Below are positions 10,941 to 22,892 of a stretch of DNA of 64,000 nucleotides, in pieces; within the stretch, counting starts at the first letter, position 1; the number at the start of each line of letters is the position of its first letter. The notes under the pieces are model-generated. The model did not search any database and was not told the origin of the DNA. It worked only from the letters and a program-made list of their open reading frames with translations. The stretch is from Selaginella moellendorffii. Lineage: Eukaryota > Streptophyta > Lycopodiopsida > Selaginellales > Selaginellaceae. The stretch spans positions 1,326,258 through 1,390,257 of the forward strand of contig NW_003314276.1 in NCBI RefSeq assembly GCF_000143415.4, written 5' to 3'. The position numbers and the translations under genes are program-made.

Positions 10941-11919
10941 CTTGCGGGACTTATTACGAGGAGTACAACTTGCTACTAGCCTAAGGAGGTACATTCGTTA
11001 TATTTCATACATTATAATATATCTTTTTATTACATTTTATTGTTTAGGATAAAATCTTGGATATGTGAATCTTGAGAGGGTGGTTTATGTGTGGTTTAGT
11101 TATGCTATGCAATGGGATAGTTATTGCATGTCCTATCCCTTAAACCCTGCAAAGAAAGATTGTGAGAGTTAAAATTATCAACACTAGAACCCACAGATAT
11201 TAGTGTGTATTTCCCTCTTTTTGAATGAAAGTATGAATGAAGATCCATAAATTCTAGACAGTATGCTATGACAAACCCCTTAAGAATGTATTCTAGAAAA
11301 GAACCAAGTCTTTCTTTTATATATAATAAGCTTACATCAACAGTTAGTATTTTTTTCCTTTCAAACGGTTATATAGCTTTATATAGAATCTTATTTCAAA
11401 ATTAATAATTTTTTAATTCTGACAAACTTGACATTTACTAGCCAGAAAGCACAAAGTACAGATTTAAGGAAGTGACAAGAATACTTTTTTTACAAACATC
11501 TTATTTTATATTCTGAAAAATATCCCTATTATGGCATGTAGTAAATATTTAAATTGTTAGAACAAGAAGTATTGTTTAGAATATTTTTATCTATATAATA
11601 TGTAGAGAGTTATGAAATTATTAAATTTGCCATAACCTTAATATTTTAAAGTTTTTAATGTTTGTATTAAATTTCAATTGAAACTTTAGTTCAACTCTTC
11701 AACTCATGAGCTTAAGTATAGTCCATGCTCAATTCCTCAAGTAGTTCCTAAGTACAAACCAAAGCCCCCACTGGTCTTCAAGGGAGTGAATGACTATAAA
11801 GTGGTAGAGGATTAATTTTACAATATGGAGGATTACTTTTGAGCATTTGTCTCTCTATTATTTCCTCTTATGTTTTTATTTTATTCTTTTATTCCCTTTT
11901 CCGATCCCTTCGACAGTCT
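10941..11919. other. AT-rich stretch without a recognisable gene
   Basis: AT-rich sequence with stops in all frames and no RNA gene or repeat boundary that I could identify. Probably decayed retroelement sequence upstream of the RT relic that follows. Confidence 0.5.
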
Positions 11920-12895
11920 TTGTGTTGCAACAATTGACCGACTCATGAAGGAGTATGCCAATCTCTTTGAATTTGACTTGTTTTTTGGGGCTAAGATTGC
12001 AACACATCATTCTATTCCAACTAGGGATGTGAACTTTATTTTGTGACAAAGTCTGATAGGAGTATTCGTTTCTGCATCAACTATTATTCATTAAATGAAG
12101 TGACAATTTTGGATGTGTACCCTTTTCCTCACATTATTAATTTTGTAAATCATTTGGGGAGAAGTCATTTATTCACCAAGTTAGATCTTGCTTCTAAGTA
12201 CTAGCAAGTGCCGATGGCTAAAGAAGATATTCTCAAAACTACTTTTTGTACACTATTTAGTTTGTAAGAGTTTTTGGTGATGCCATTTAGTTTGAACAAT
12301 ACTTCAATGACTTTCCAATGGATGATAAACAAAGTTCTTTGTTCCATGATTGAATGATGTATAGTGCTTTTTAGGCAAGGTGCAATATCTTGACTATTTT
12401 GTTGATTATCTTTCTAATCATATTACACCATTACAAGCATTGTTGAAGTTGTCAACATCATCTTCATTAGGTTTATGGATTGTGAGTGAATGTTTATATA
12501 TCTCAAAGAGTTGTTAACAACTCCTCTAGTTTTGGCATATCCTGACTATACTTGACTTTTCATTTTATGCATGGATACTTTTGATATCAGTCTTGGAGGT
12601 GTGTTGATGCAAGAGAGCCCAAATATGCCTATTCAGTACCATCCTATTACATACATTAGCCTTACAACTAATGAAAGTGAATTACTCTACAATAAAGAAG
12701 AAGTGTTTAGCAATAGTTTAGGGTTTCAAAAAACTTTATGGTTTTTGGATATTATTATAAGGTAATCATGCTACAGTTACTTCTTTATTAAAGCAAAAGA
12801 ACTTGGTTGGTCATATTGTTCGATGAGCTTTGAAGTTTCAAATATGAAAGTTTAATATTGTTCATCGCCTAGGGAGTGATGTTGACGCCCTTTTT
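11920..12895 (+). mobile_element. Ty3/gypsy reverse transcriptase-RNase H relic
   Basis: Conceptual translation with stops gives RT landmarks in order: a segment with RFCINYYSLNEVTILDVYPFP, then LFTKLDLASKY and MPFSLNNTSMTFQWMIN (about 12060-12330). RNase H follows at 12571-12765, with DTFDISLGGVLMQE, HPITYIS and an NKEEVFSNSLGFQK segment. A connection region reading LLKQKNLVGHIVR and NIVHRLGSDVDAL lies at about 12785-12890. Stops, for example after LASKY, and frameshifts show it is dead. The YxDD-box segment is not clearly preserved. No LTRs could be assigned to it. Confidence 0.85.
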
Positions 12896-14629
12896 TAAAC
12901 TCCTTTTCCTTCTTTACTCTCTTCTCATATTTTTTATGAACTTGTTATTTTAGTATTTGTGGACTTTTTAGATGAGGATACTATGGATCAGTACTATTGC
13001 ACTAAGCCTTTTTTTTCTTTGAAAAGCTACTTAAACTGTCTAGTTTGGCATACATTGCCAATAAACTCAAGTTCAAATTGTTTAGCCAACAATTTTTTGA
13101 GAAAAATCCAAAAGAAGAAGGAATGGAGTTTGTTTAATATAGAAAATATAATTACTTACTCTAGAATTCTTTCATTTTGAGCAAGTTCTCTCTTGGGCTT
13201 TTAAGGGATACATTTTTCAATAGTGTATCACAATTTTTCTAAACATACATAAATAGGAAAATTGGGCACTTGTAACTTTTGTCTTCAACTCCAACTTAAA
13301 AAGAGCTAAAGCCAGCTTTAGTGAAGAACAAATTAAGGAATTATTCACCCAAATCTTATGAGGCTTTGACAGATGCAAAATCATAATTAGAACATTATGC
13401 TATCTCAAAGCTTTAATCCAAGGTACTTTAGCTTGGACAACTACTTAAACATGGTTTGAGAGTAGATTTATCCCGAATTTAAGTCTCCCACATATATTGC
13501 AAGAGTCTATGAGACTTGAACAAGATTCATAAGTAAAAAATTTAGAAGTGCTTATCATGAACCACTCTAACTGTTTGAACCATTCTACACTTAAGGCTCA
13601 TCTCTTATACATAAAAAGCTTACTCAAATATTTGAGACTCAAAAATTTGTCATACAAGCTTTGTATTGACCATTAATGCCTATTGGCAAGAGGCTAGAGA
13701 AAAATTTACCTTGAAGAGTAGTTTTTGTCTAGATTTGAAGCAAAGTCTTTCACAAATTAGCTATCATATGCTTAAAAAGCTACCTAATATAATTCCACAA
13801 GTAAATTAATCAGAATAGGCTATCGTGCACTAGACAATTTAACCCTTATGTTGATTCTATAAAGCAATTTCACGGAATGATCTCTATGCCTCGTTCAAAT
13901 TAATCCCTAGTGTTGATCTATTTAAAAAAGGTTTGCCTAAAATTTGCCAAGAGTAATAGGCCACTCTTTCTAATTTCACAGTTGTAAAGACAAAGTTAAT
14001 TGTAAGCCAGAGGGTAAGACCCACTGTGAAGCAAACAAACTATTCTAGAATTGACTCTCACGTGCTACAGACCTTTCACTAAATTAATCATAAACACAAA
14101 CAAAAAGGGAAGGTCCTTTTGCGCACCTAGATGGAGAGATTGAGGATTGTCAGAAGATATATTTTACTTATGGACCCAGACAGAAGTTGGTTAATCCCAA
14201 CTAGGCAAAAGTATAAGAAAACAAAAATTAAACTATCTTGTGTGCCTAATTAAGCCAACGAATGATAAATTTAACGAAATTTCTTAAATAACTCAATAAA
14301 TTGAGATATTTGACAATATTCTGCTCAAGGTATACAAAAGTTTGACTCTTGGTACCTTTACTATTGTTAAAGAAGGTGTGATAATACACCTAGATTGCTT
14401 TGTAGGTACATAGTGTAAACGAAATCTATACTAGTTGCAAAAAAAAACATTTTCTGTCAAATTTTAATGAGCACAATGGTAATTACAAGAATAGCAATAA
14501 ACACCGCTATCATATATCCATCCTTTTTTGAAATTAAAGGAAAGGACCCACAATTGTATATTGAGCAATACATATAAGCAATTAAACTCAATCAAACAAA
14601 TGGGCAAACAAAATTTTTTTTCCACTATA
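12896..14629. other. Decayed AT-rich retroelement sequence
   Basis: AT-rich on both strands with no frame longer than about 75 codons. It lies between an RT relic and a Gag relic and is probably transposon debris. I see no RNA gene in it. Confidence 0.45.
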
Positions 14630-15518
14630 CGTTAAAAAACAAAGCCAAAAATTGGTACTATGACAATGATGTTAAAAGTCTTGGCATATTTAATGAGCAA
14701 ATAAAATTTTTCTTTAAAGCGTTCTCCATGGAAACAAACCCAGGAGAAAACTATAATGAGTTGCAAAAGCTTCATCAAGGAAATTCTAAGACAATCTAGG
14801 AATATACAATTCAATTCAATAAGTGTTATAAACATTCTAAAGACTTAATATTATGCCTATATATACAGGGCCTTAAAAACATTTATCGTGAATATGTGAT
14901 AAAGAGAGTTTATATAGATTTTGATGACTTGAAAAAAGCCATGATTGCCTACCAAGATTTCATAAAACAATATGACATAGTAGATATAGTAAAATCAGAC
15001 GAAAAAATGACTCCTATAAACAAAGAAACTAATCATCTAAAAAAGCCTTAAATTGCAAATTAATCTCAAATAAGGGATTTGGTGCACAAGATGCAAAAAT
15101 GAAAATCATAACAAGAGAGAATGCAAACTCCAATTGATCAAGTGCCAAATTTATGAAAAAGAATGGATTCAGCTAAGGAATGTAGAATCTTGTTTAAACA
15201 ACTAAGAAGCTAAACTGAGTTGATAAAACAACACATAAGCAAAGCTATCCACCTAACAATAGAAATTATTGTAGGAGGAACAATTACAATGATAAAATTG
15301 AAGTGCCAAACATGAATACCCATGTGCTGAAAGGCAAGAGCACCATCGGGATTATCCGTCTAAGGGTAATTTTTGAGATTATCCACCTAGTCATGAGGAA
15401 AATAAGCCTAAAGATTATAATTGGCATAGAGAATACAATCAATCTAGAGGTTACAATAGGCCTAGATATTATGAAAAGCTAAAAGAGTATGATCAAGCTA
15501 AGACTCCTACTTGGTATT
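14630..15518 (+). mobile_element. Ty3/gypsy element, 5' portion (Gag with zinc knuckle)
   Basis: Plus-strand translation with stops gives a Gag capsid-like segment at about 14641-14990 (NWYYDNDVKSL, LQKLHQGNSKTI, EYTIQFNKCYK, GLKNIYREYVIKR). A retroviral zinc knuckle CTRCKNENHNKREC with exact C-x2-C-x4-H-x4-C spacing follows at 15083-15124. The element is cut at 15518 by an LTR element. Its continuation, with protease and RT, resumes at 22893. The frame is broken by stops, so it is an inactive relic. Confidence 0.82.
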
Positions 15519-17146
15519 TGTGAGACACAAAATCCCTAGGCCCCAAAGTGGAGCCGAAAGGGTGCCACGTGGTAGTGGCCGAAGCAAAAGCCAAACAAGC
15601 ATAACACGTTTGGACTAAAAGGCTCCGACTTGAAAGGTCGAGAGCGGGAATGGAACTCCCAATGGAGTGCTCAAGGAACGAGCATGAAGCGAGCAATAAG
15701 CGAGGCTCAAAAAAGGGACCCAAAAAGACCAACACATCACACGTGGAAGTGTCCGAGATGGAGTCCAAGATGGACCCGAGTTGGAGTCCGAGATGGAGTC
15801 CAAGGTGGACCTGACATGGAGTCCGAGATGGACACGAGTTGGAGTCTGAGGTGGAGTCCGAGATGGAGTCCGAGATGGACCGAGATGGAGTCCGAGAAGG
15901 ACCCGAGATGGAGTCCGAGATGGACCGAGATGGAGTCCGAGATGGAGTCTAAGATGGACTCGAGATGGAATCTGAGATGGAGTCCGAGATGGACCCGAGA
16001 TGGAGTCCGAGGTCAAGACCGAGACCAGGACTGAGACCGAGACCGGGACCGAGACCGAGACCGGGACAGAGACCGAGGCCGAGGCCAAGACCGAGCCTGA
16101 GCCCGAGTCCGAGTCCGAGTCCGAGTCTAAGTCCGAGTTTGAGTCTGAGAGGGTGAAAGCCCAAAGCGTTCGTCTCCCAGACCCTGGGGGGTTTGGTGAG
16201 CTCCAAAAGTATAGTAAGGGGTAGGGTTGCAGTGGAGCTAGTTTGGCCAGGAAAGGCTAGTTTGGCCCAAGAAAGGCCAGACCCAGTGTTGGGTGATGAA
16301 CTGACCACTGGGAAGTCCAAGACTAGAGTGAATACAGACCGACAAGCGTGGTAGCTTGGTGAAGTGTTCAAGAGCCAGCTCTAGTTCCCCCGGGAGATCG
16401 ACTAGCCGATGCTCCCAGTCCAAGTGTGGGTGGCACTACCTACTTGGATACCTGGTGTGGCTCAACGGAACCTCACTCTAAGCCCATAGCTAGAGCACCT
16501 AAAGGCAGAAGGTGGGGAGAGTACCCACGGGGCTTGCGTAGGGCCACGGTGTTCCGAAATGTTGTCCCAAAGTCCCAAATGGGGGAAAGGAGGAGGAATA
16601 GTCCTCTAGTGTAGTGACTACGGATATGGTCACATAGTGAGGAAGTCCCAGAGGACAATGGGACTTAGTGGCCGGGTCTGCGGGCCTTGATCTAGTGGCA
16701 GTGTTGGTGAACATGGCCATGGACGGAAGAGGGACTTGGCAAGAACTGACAAAGGGATGTTGGGGAAGGCTATTCCCATGTCTGTGGGCATCCTAAGGAT
16801 GCTAAGGAGTGGATCTGGGATGACCATTTGTGGACGGATGCCCCAGTCTTGGAGAGACGAGATTGTGATGCAAGTGGTATTGGACCACCAGTGCAATAAA
16901 GGTGAATGGGCATGGCTTTAGTGTAACGGGCCGATATGTCAATGGTACCTTTGGGTGTCGGTCTTGGGACTGGACACATGGAGCACTTGGACCAAGTGCA
17001 AGGGATGAGTGGCATGGATGCCATTCTCGGGACTAGCAGGTCCCAAGTCCTGAATTGGACTTAAGGAGGTTGTGAATGAGACTCCTCCAAGTGGGCAGAG
17101 GTGTGGTTAAGTGACTAAAGTAGAATGGAAAATTTAGTCGCTTACA
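15519..17146 (+). mobile_element. 5' LTR of nested non-coding LTR element
   Basis: This begins TGTGAGACACAAAATCCC and ends CTTACA, and matches 20851-22892 almost base for base outside a variable minisatellite. It is 1628 bp long, against 2042 bp for the 3' LTR; the difference lies mainly in the minisatellite. A mutated primer-binding site follows at about 17150 (TATATCCGAGC against TGGTATCAGAGC). The five bases before it (GTATT, 15514-15518) nearly match those after the 3' LTR (GTATC, 22893-22897). Confidence 0.9.
15757..16150 (+). repeat. Three-tier minisatellite inside the 5' LTR
   Basis: Tandem purine-rich units change along the array. The first part is built of GAGATGGAGTCC and GAGATGGACCC units (about 15760-16010). 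The second is GAGACCGGGACC-like (about 16015-16085). The third is a GAGTCC hexamer run (about 16100-16145). The low-complexity open frames it creates on both strands are consequences of the repeat, not genes. Confidence 0.93.
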
Positions 17147-20100
17147 ACTTTATATCCGAGCTATTCCTTAGTCTGACTTTTATTGGTGGCCAAATATATC
17201 ACCACTTGTATTGGAATTGGAAAGTCCTAAATATGGACCTATCCTTGAGGAGTAGCATGTCGAGAGGACATGGCTCTCCACTCAAGTTCATGTGTGAACT
17301 TGTGCACAATGTGGTGGATGGAAAAGGGCCAGTAAGGGGACGACTTTGGGATCTTGGGAATAGTATAAGGGTTTCCTTAGAGAGCTAAGGATGTGATCCA
17401 GATGAGTGTTTGATGCAGCAAACGGGTTAATGTAGTTGTGGTAAACAACTATAGTTGGGATCATGGGAAAGATGCAGACTCCAAAAAAATAAAGGAGTCA
17501 CAAGATTACCCTTATATAGTTGAGGCTGGTATTCATAAATTTCAGATCGGAATTGGTGACCATGGGAGGTCAAATACAGAAGAGGACACAAGTCCTCGAA
17601 ATGGTAGCCGAGGCTACCTCTAATAAATGCTGGAACAACCCAAGGAGTTGGGGGTGTACTTAGAGGATGAGTTGGTATACTCATCACATGAACAAGTGGT
17701 TCTAAGCGGCAAAAGGTTGCCCCAAGAGAACAAATCAAATGTTGGAGTAACACTTGCAAAAATGGTCCTTGTGAGTAGGATCTGAATACAAGAAGTTGTA
17801 TTCTAGTGAGCTAGCATCTCAAAGGTAGGACCTCACGGGTCGTCGGATGATAAAGTCCAAAAAGCTGGATAACTCAAATACGAGTCAAGGAATAATCCTA
17901 AGGGATTGGTTGAAGCATTTGGACTGAGGTGTATGGTGCCCCCTGAGGTATGGGAAGGATCATAAGATCCAAGTATGAGAATATTAAGTATCTCATTGAT
18001 GGCAGAATGTGCCATACTAAAGTTGTGGGAAAGATGTTCTTAGAAGAAAGCAACTTTGGCCTAGAGTTGGGTGCAAACACTATGGTGCAGTGCTAACGGA
18101 TAGTTAGTATGAGAAGCAACCATATTGGTCTTAGCAAAGACCTAGACATTAATAAGTAGTGTCATAAAGATAGGCTCGTAGGCTAATAGTGTGAAGACAC
18201 CAAATGTGCCAAGGTGTGATACCTTGAGGTTATGTTGGTGGGTTCATAAGAACCCCTTGCCAAAGGGAATCCCAACGGAAATGGGAATGGCATAGCCTAA
18301 GCTGGAAGGCATGTGGTAGAGTGTGGTGACTAAAACAATGATGGAGGTGTGGAAGCACCAGCAATGAGTTATAGGACTTGACAACTATGAGGCAACTAAG
18401 CAAAAGGTGCAAGATAATTTGTGAAACTGGAAGAAGGTAACTACCTAAGACATCTTAATGGTATAAAGAAGTTAGATATACCCTTATGCAGAATAAATTA
18501 CTTATGTTGTGATATAGTAAGTCAATGTCGTAAAAGGGAATGCTCATTATCTAAGAGGCCATCATTTGGGACACCCAAACACTCTAGAACACCAGAATGT
18601 GGTGTTTGATGTTGCCAGGGCAATGGATAAGGCCCAAGGGACTAAGTCCCTAGCAAATGATGGATAGAAGGTGCTATCCAAATGTCCAAGGTGGCGGAGA
18701 TGGGAGAAGACTGTCTACCCAAATTGGACAAAGCCAAAAATGGAATTTAGGCAAGGCTAGTGATGGGCATATAAGGGCCCATAAGCAATAATGTTAATCC
18801 CGGTGTGTGGGATTATAAGGTGAGTATATCTGGATTGAGGAACCACTCCCTAGGTTGTCGAGTAGGTTCATCCCCAAGAATACTTGCTAAGGCATGGTAG
18901 AAAGTGCAAAGCTATCCTAGGCGAATAACCGAAGGAAAGGTGTGAAGCCAAAAGCAAGTAGTAAGGGGATAAAACCAAACCATAGGAATCGAAGAGCATA
19001 ATCAAAGGTGTTTATGCTAGTTGGGAGTGGAGGATCAAGTGGGTGCTCGAGTATGTTGTTACTAGCAACCATGATGCCATGGAGAGTCTAAAATATGGAA
19101 TTATCCATGTTAGACTATATGGCAACTAAAAAGCTTGCGAAAAGGGAGGCCTTAACAAGCTAAGGGACAAAGTTCCTTCGAAGTTCCTAAAGATGATGCT
19201 AGGTAATTTAGTACCTAGAAAGGCCAAGTGTAAATGGTTCCTAGAGCACACAAAATTAGAGTGGCGCAGCAGAAGCGTGGTTTTGAAGCTGGTCATGAAG
19301 CAAGGCTATTAAAGTTGGGGAAGTAGTTCTCGAGTGTTCAAAGAGAGGGCTTTGAACGAAAGTCGATGGTTAAGGACTTTCATGCTTATGCATGAACCAT
19401 GTTACAATGGCCGGATGTAGCGCACCTTATATCTCTCCCCTTAAGCCAACTGGAAAAGGGGCAATTGCTTGATGAGAGAGCCCTTAGTGGCTATTTTATC
19501 CCCATCTATCTCCTAAGGTTCCAAGGATCCACGGTGACAATATATCCAAATCTCATCCCATGATCACATGCGCTACACTCACCCCCCCTTCAGAGATGTC
19601 AATGTCCTCATTGACTATTGACTAACAACCCCTACTGAGCCAAGGGGAACCAACACCTCCATTTCCGCACTCAATCTACCAATCCTTCCATTGTGTAGAC
19701 CAGCTATTTCATATGAGGCAACTAGTCATCCACCCGTACCGCAGTCCCACGGTGGATACCTTCGTCCGTGGATACTCCACACAAGAGGAAGGACGTACGC
19801 ATGGATGCCCAATACGTACGATTTCAAATTTAGAGGTAGGAATATACCTTGCTCAAGGGTATATTATACTTTTAAGTAGCCACTAATCAATGGGAATCGA
19901 ACCCGTGCCATTTGCTCTGATACCAACTATAGCGCACCTTATCTCTCTCCCCTTAAGCCAACTGGAAAAGGGGCAATTGCTTGATGAGAGAGCCCTTAGT
20001 GGCTATTTTATCCCCATCTATCTCCTAAGGTTCCAAGGATCCACGGTGACAATATATCCAAATCTCATCCCATGATCACATGCGCTACACCGGATGACTT

Positions 20101-20850
20101 ACTAAGTGAGATTGGCAAGTGTGGATAATGGAGCAACAATTAATGGATAAAAGCAAAAGACTAGTGGCCAAGTGTGGGCTATGGAGTTCATTGGAAGGAA
20201 TCCAAATGGCAAAGTTAGGCATGGAACATTAATGTGTTGGATGCTAACGGATTGTGAGAAAGGAAGTGTGCTTCCAAGGATGGATTCCCAAATGCTCCAA
20301 GTTGGCAAAGGTGAAAGCTCCAAAGGAGGGAGCAGCGAAGTAGCCAAAAGATAAGGCCATGGATAGCTCTAGCACAACTTACGATGGCTGGAACTTGGTG
20401 CCAAAAGCAACATAAAATAGAAAGGAGGACGATGGCACCCTCAAATGGGGAGCTTCCTAGGATGGGAACTGAAGTTGCACAATATGTTCAATGAAAGGTG
20501 TCAAAGACACCAAAGAAATTGACTTCGAGAAGTCAAAATTAAAAGTTCCAAGGTGAATTGGTTATGTCAATAGAAGTTGGGATTACTCGAGAATGAGTAG
20601 TGGGGTTAAGCTAGAGGACGGGTCTCTAATGGGTTTGGAGAGAACCACCTGAGGTGGTCAAATGAGTCTCTATGTTAGAGACACTATGCTCCTTAGAGGT
20701 TGGACAAGGCATGGCAAGCCTTCGGTGTCAAACCATTGACAAATATTGGCTAAGTGTCAAGGATGGTGAAGGTAATACATGCTAGTGTTACTTTATAAAA
20801 CGGTTTATCGTTCGATGAGGACATGGAACTTCGTCTATGGGTGGTGGAGT
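17147..20850 (+). mobile_element. Non-coding internal domain of LARD-like element
   Basis: About 3.7 kb lies between the two LTRs, 3.0 kb of it after removing the nested 674-bp TRIM. No protease, RT, RNase H, integrase or Gag motif is visible in any frame, and the longest open frames are under 90 codons. A purine-rich stretch ATGGGTGGTGGAGT directly precedes the 3' LTR and can serve as polypurine tract. Long LTRs with a long non-coding interior fit a large retrotransposon derivative (LARD) mobilised by another element. This is inferred from structure. Confidence 0.75.
19416..20089 (-). mobile_element. TRIM retrotransposon (674 bp, complete)
   Basis: Two 162-bp terminal direct repeats (19416-19577 and 19928-20089) start TGTAGCGC (second copy TATAGCGC) and end GCGCTACA. 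They differ at only a few positions. The element is flanked by a perfect 5-bp target duplication CCGGA (19411-19415 and 20090-20094). Its orientation is minus: the complement of TGGTATCAGAGC lies at 19914-19925, two bases inside the right repeat, and a G-rich polypurine tract lies just inside the left repeat (19578-19590, CTCACCCCCCCTT on the plus strand). The 350-bp interior is non-coding. It sits inside the LARD-like element. Confidence 0.93.
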
Positions 20851-22892
20851 TGTGAGACACAAAATCCCTAGGCCCCAAAGTGGAGCCGAAAGGGTGCCAC
20901 GTGGTAGTGGCCGAAGCAAAAGCCAAACGAGCGTAACACGTTTTGACTAAAAGGCTCCGACTTGAAAGGTCGAGAGCGGGAGTGGAACTCCCAACGGAGT
21001 GCTCAAGGAATGAGCATGAAGCGAGCAATAAGCGAAGCTCCAAAAAGGGACCCAAAAGGACCAACACATCATACGTGGAAGTGTCCGAGATGGAGTCCAA
21101 AATGGACCCGAGTTGGAGTCCGAGATGGAGTTTCGAGGTGGACCCGACATGGAGTCCGAGATGGAGTCCGAGATGGACCCGAGTTGGAGTCCGAGATGGA
21201 GTCCGAGGTGGACCCGAGATGGAGTCTGAGATGGACCCGAGTTGGAGTTCGAGGTGGAGTCCGAGATGAAGTCCGAGATGGAGTCCAAGGTGGACCCGAG
21301 ATGGAGTCTGAGATGGACCCGAGTTGGAGTCCAAGGTGGAGTTCGAGATGGAGTCCGAGATGGACTGACATGGAGTCTGAGATGGAGTCTGAGAAGGACC
21401 CGAGATGGAGTCCAAGATGGACCCTAGATGGAGTCCGAGATGGACCGAGATGGAGTCCGAGAAGGACCCGAGATGGAGTCTAAAATGGACCCGAGATGGA
21501 GTCCGAGATGGAGTCCGAGATGGACTCGAGATGGATTCTGAGATGGACTTGAGATGGAGTTCGAGATGGAGTCCGAGATGGAGTCCGAGATGGACCGAGA
21601 CGGAGTCCGAGATGGAGTCTGAGATGGACCCGAGATGGAATCCGAGATGGAGTCCGAGATGGACCTGAGATGGAGTCCGAGGTCAAGACCGAGACCAGGA
21701 CTGAGACCGAGACCGGGACCAAGACCGAGACCGGGATTGAGACCGAGACTAAGACCGAGACCAGGACAGAGACCGAGCCCGAGCCTGAGCCCGAGACCGA
21801 GGCCGAGCCCGAGTCTGAGTTCGAGTTCGAGTCCGAGTCCGAGTCCGAGTCCGAGTCCGAGTCTGAGTCTGAGTCTGAGTTGGAGTCTGAGTCCGAGTTT
21901 GAGTTTGAGTCTGAGAGGGTGAAAGCCCAAAGCGTTCATCTCCCAGACCCTAGGGGGTTTGGTGAGCTCCAAAAGTATAGTAAGGGGGAGGACTGCAGTG
22001 AAGCCAGTTTGGCCAGGAAAGGCCAGACCCAGTGTTGGGTGATGAACTGACCATTGGGAAGTCCAAGACTAGAGTGAATACGAACCGACAAGCGTGGTAG
22101 CTTGGTGAAGTGTTCAAGAGCCGGCTCTAGTTCCCCCAGGAAATCGACTGGCTGATGCTCCCAGTCCAAGTGTGGGTGGCACTACCTACTTGGATACTTG
22201 GTGTGGCTCAACGGAACCTCACTCTAAGCCCATAGCTAGAGCACCTAAAGGCAGAAGGTGGGGAGAGTACCCATGGGGCTCGTGTAGGGCCACGGTGTTC
22301 CGAAATGTTGTCCCAAAGTCCCAAATGGGGGAAAGGAGGAGGAGCAGTCCTCTAGTGTAGTGACTACGGATACGGTCACATAGTGAGGAAGTCCTAGAGG
22401 ACAATGGGACTTAATGGCCTGGCCTGCGGGCCTTGATCTAGTGGCAGTGTTGGTGAACATGGCCATAGACGGAAGAGGGACTTGGCAAGAACTGACAAAG
22501 GGATGTTGGGGAAGGCTATTCCCATGTCTATGGGCATCCTAAGGATGCTAAGGAGTGGATCTGGGATGACCACTCGTGGACAAATGGCCCAGTCTTGGAG
22601 AGACGAGATTGTGATGCAAGTGGTATTAAACCACCAGTGTGACAAAGGTGAATGGGCATGGCCTTAGCATAACGGGCCGATATGTCAATGGTACCTTTGG
22701 GTGTCAGTCTTGGGACTGGACACGTGGAGCACTTGGACCAAGTGCAAGGGATGAGTGGCATGGATGCCATTCTCGGGACTAGCAGGTCTTAAGTCCTGAA
22801 TTGGACTTAAGGAGGTTGTGAATGAGACTCCTCCAAGTGGGCAGAGGTGTGGTTAAGTGACTAAAGTAGAATGGAAAATTTGGTTGCTTATA
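20851..22892 (+). mobile_element. 3' LTR of nested non-coding LTR element
   Basis: This is the partner of 15519-17146. It begins TGTGAGACAC and ends at about CTTATA (22887-22892), where the partner has CTTACA. It has a longer minisatellite (21087-21913), near-identical flanking unique sequence, and is followed by GTATC, a one-mismatch target-site duplication of GTATT at 15514-15518. Several short open frames in it are duplicated from the 5' LTR and are not genes. Confidence 0.9.
21087..21913 (+). repeat. Three-tier minisatellite inside the 3' LTR
   Basis: It has the same three successive unit types as the array at 15757-16150 but is about twice as long (roughly 827 against 394 bp). The extra length is mostly in the GAGATGGAGTCC / GAGATGGACCC tier. 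It encodes mirrored low-complexity frames on both strands. Confidence 0.93.

Noticed and set aside
15757-16150. Regular tandem array considered as a CRISPR-like array
   Set aside because: The units are directly adjacent without unique spacers, and the sequence is eukaryotic LTR DNA.
15615-16371. Long low-complexity frames on both strands over the minisatellite (also 20750-22050)
   Set aside because: The repeat unit has no stop in several frames, so long Ser/Glu/Pro/Arg frames arise automatically on both strands.
19892-19925. Possible tRNA gene 3' end (GAATCGAACCC followed by CTCTGATACCA)
   Set aside because: No acceptor, D-arm or anticodon arm can be built. The position next to an LTR shows it is a primer-binding site.
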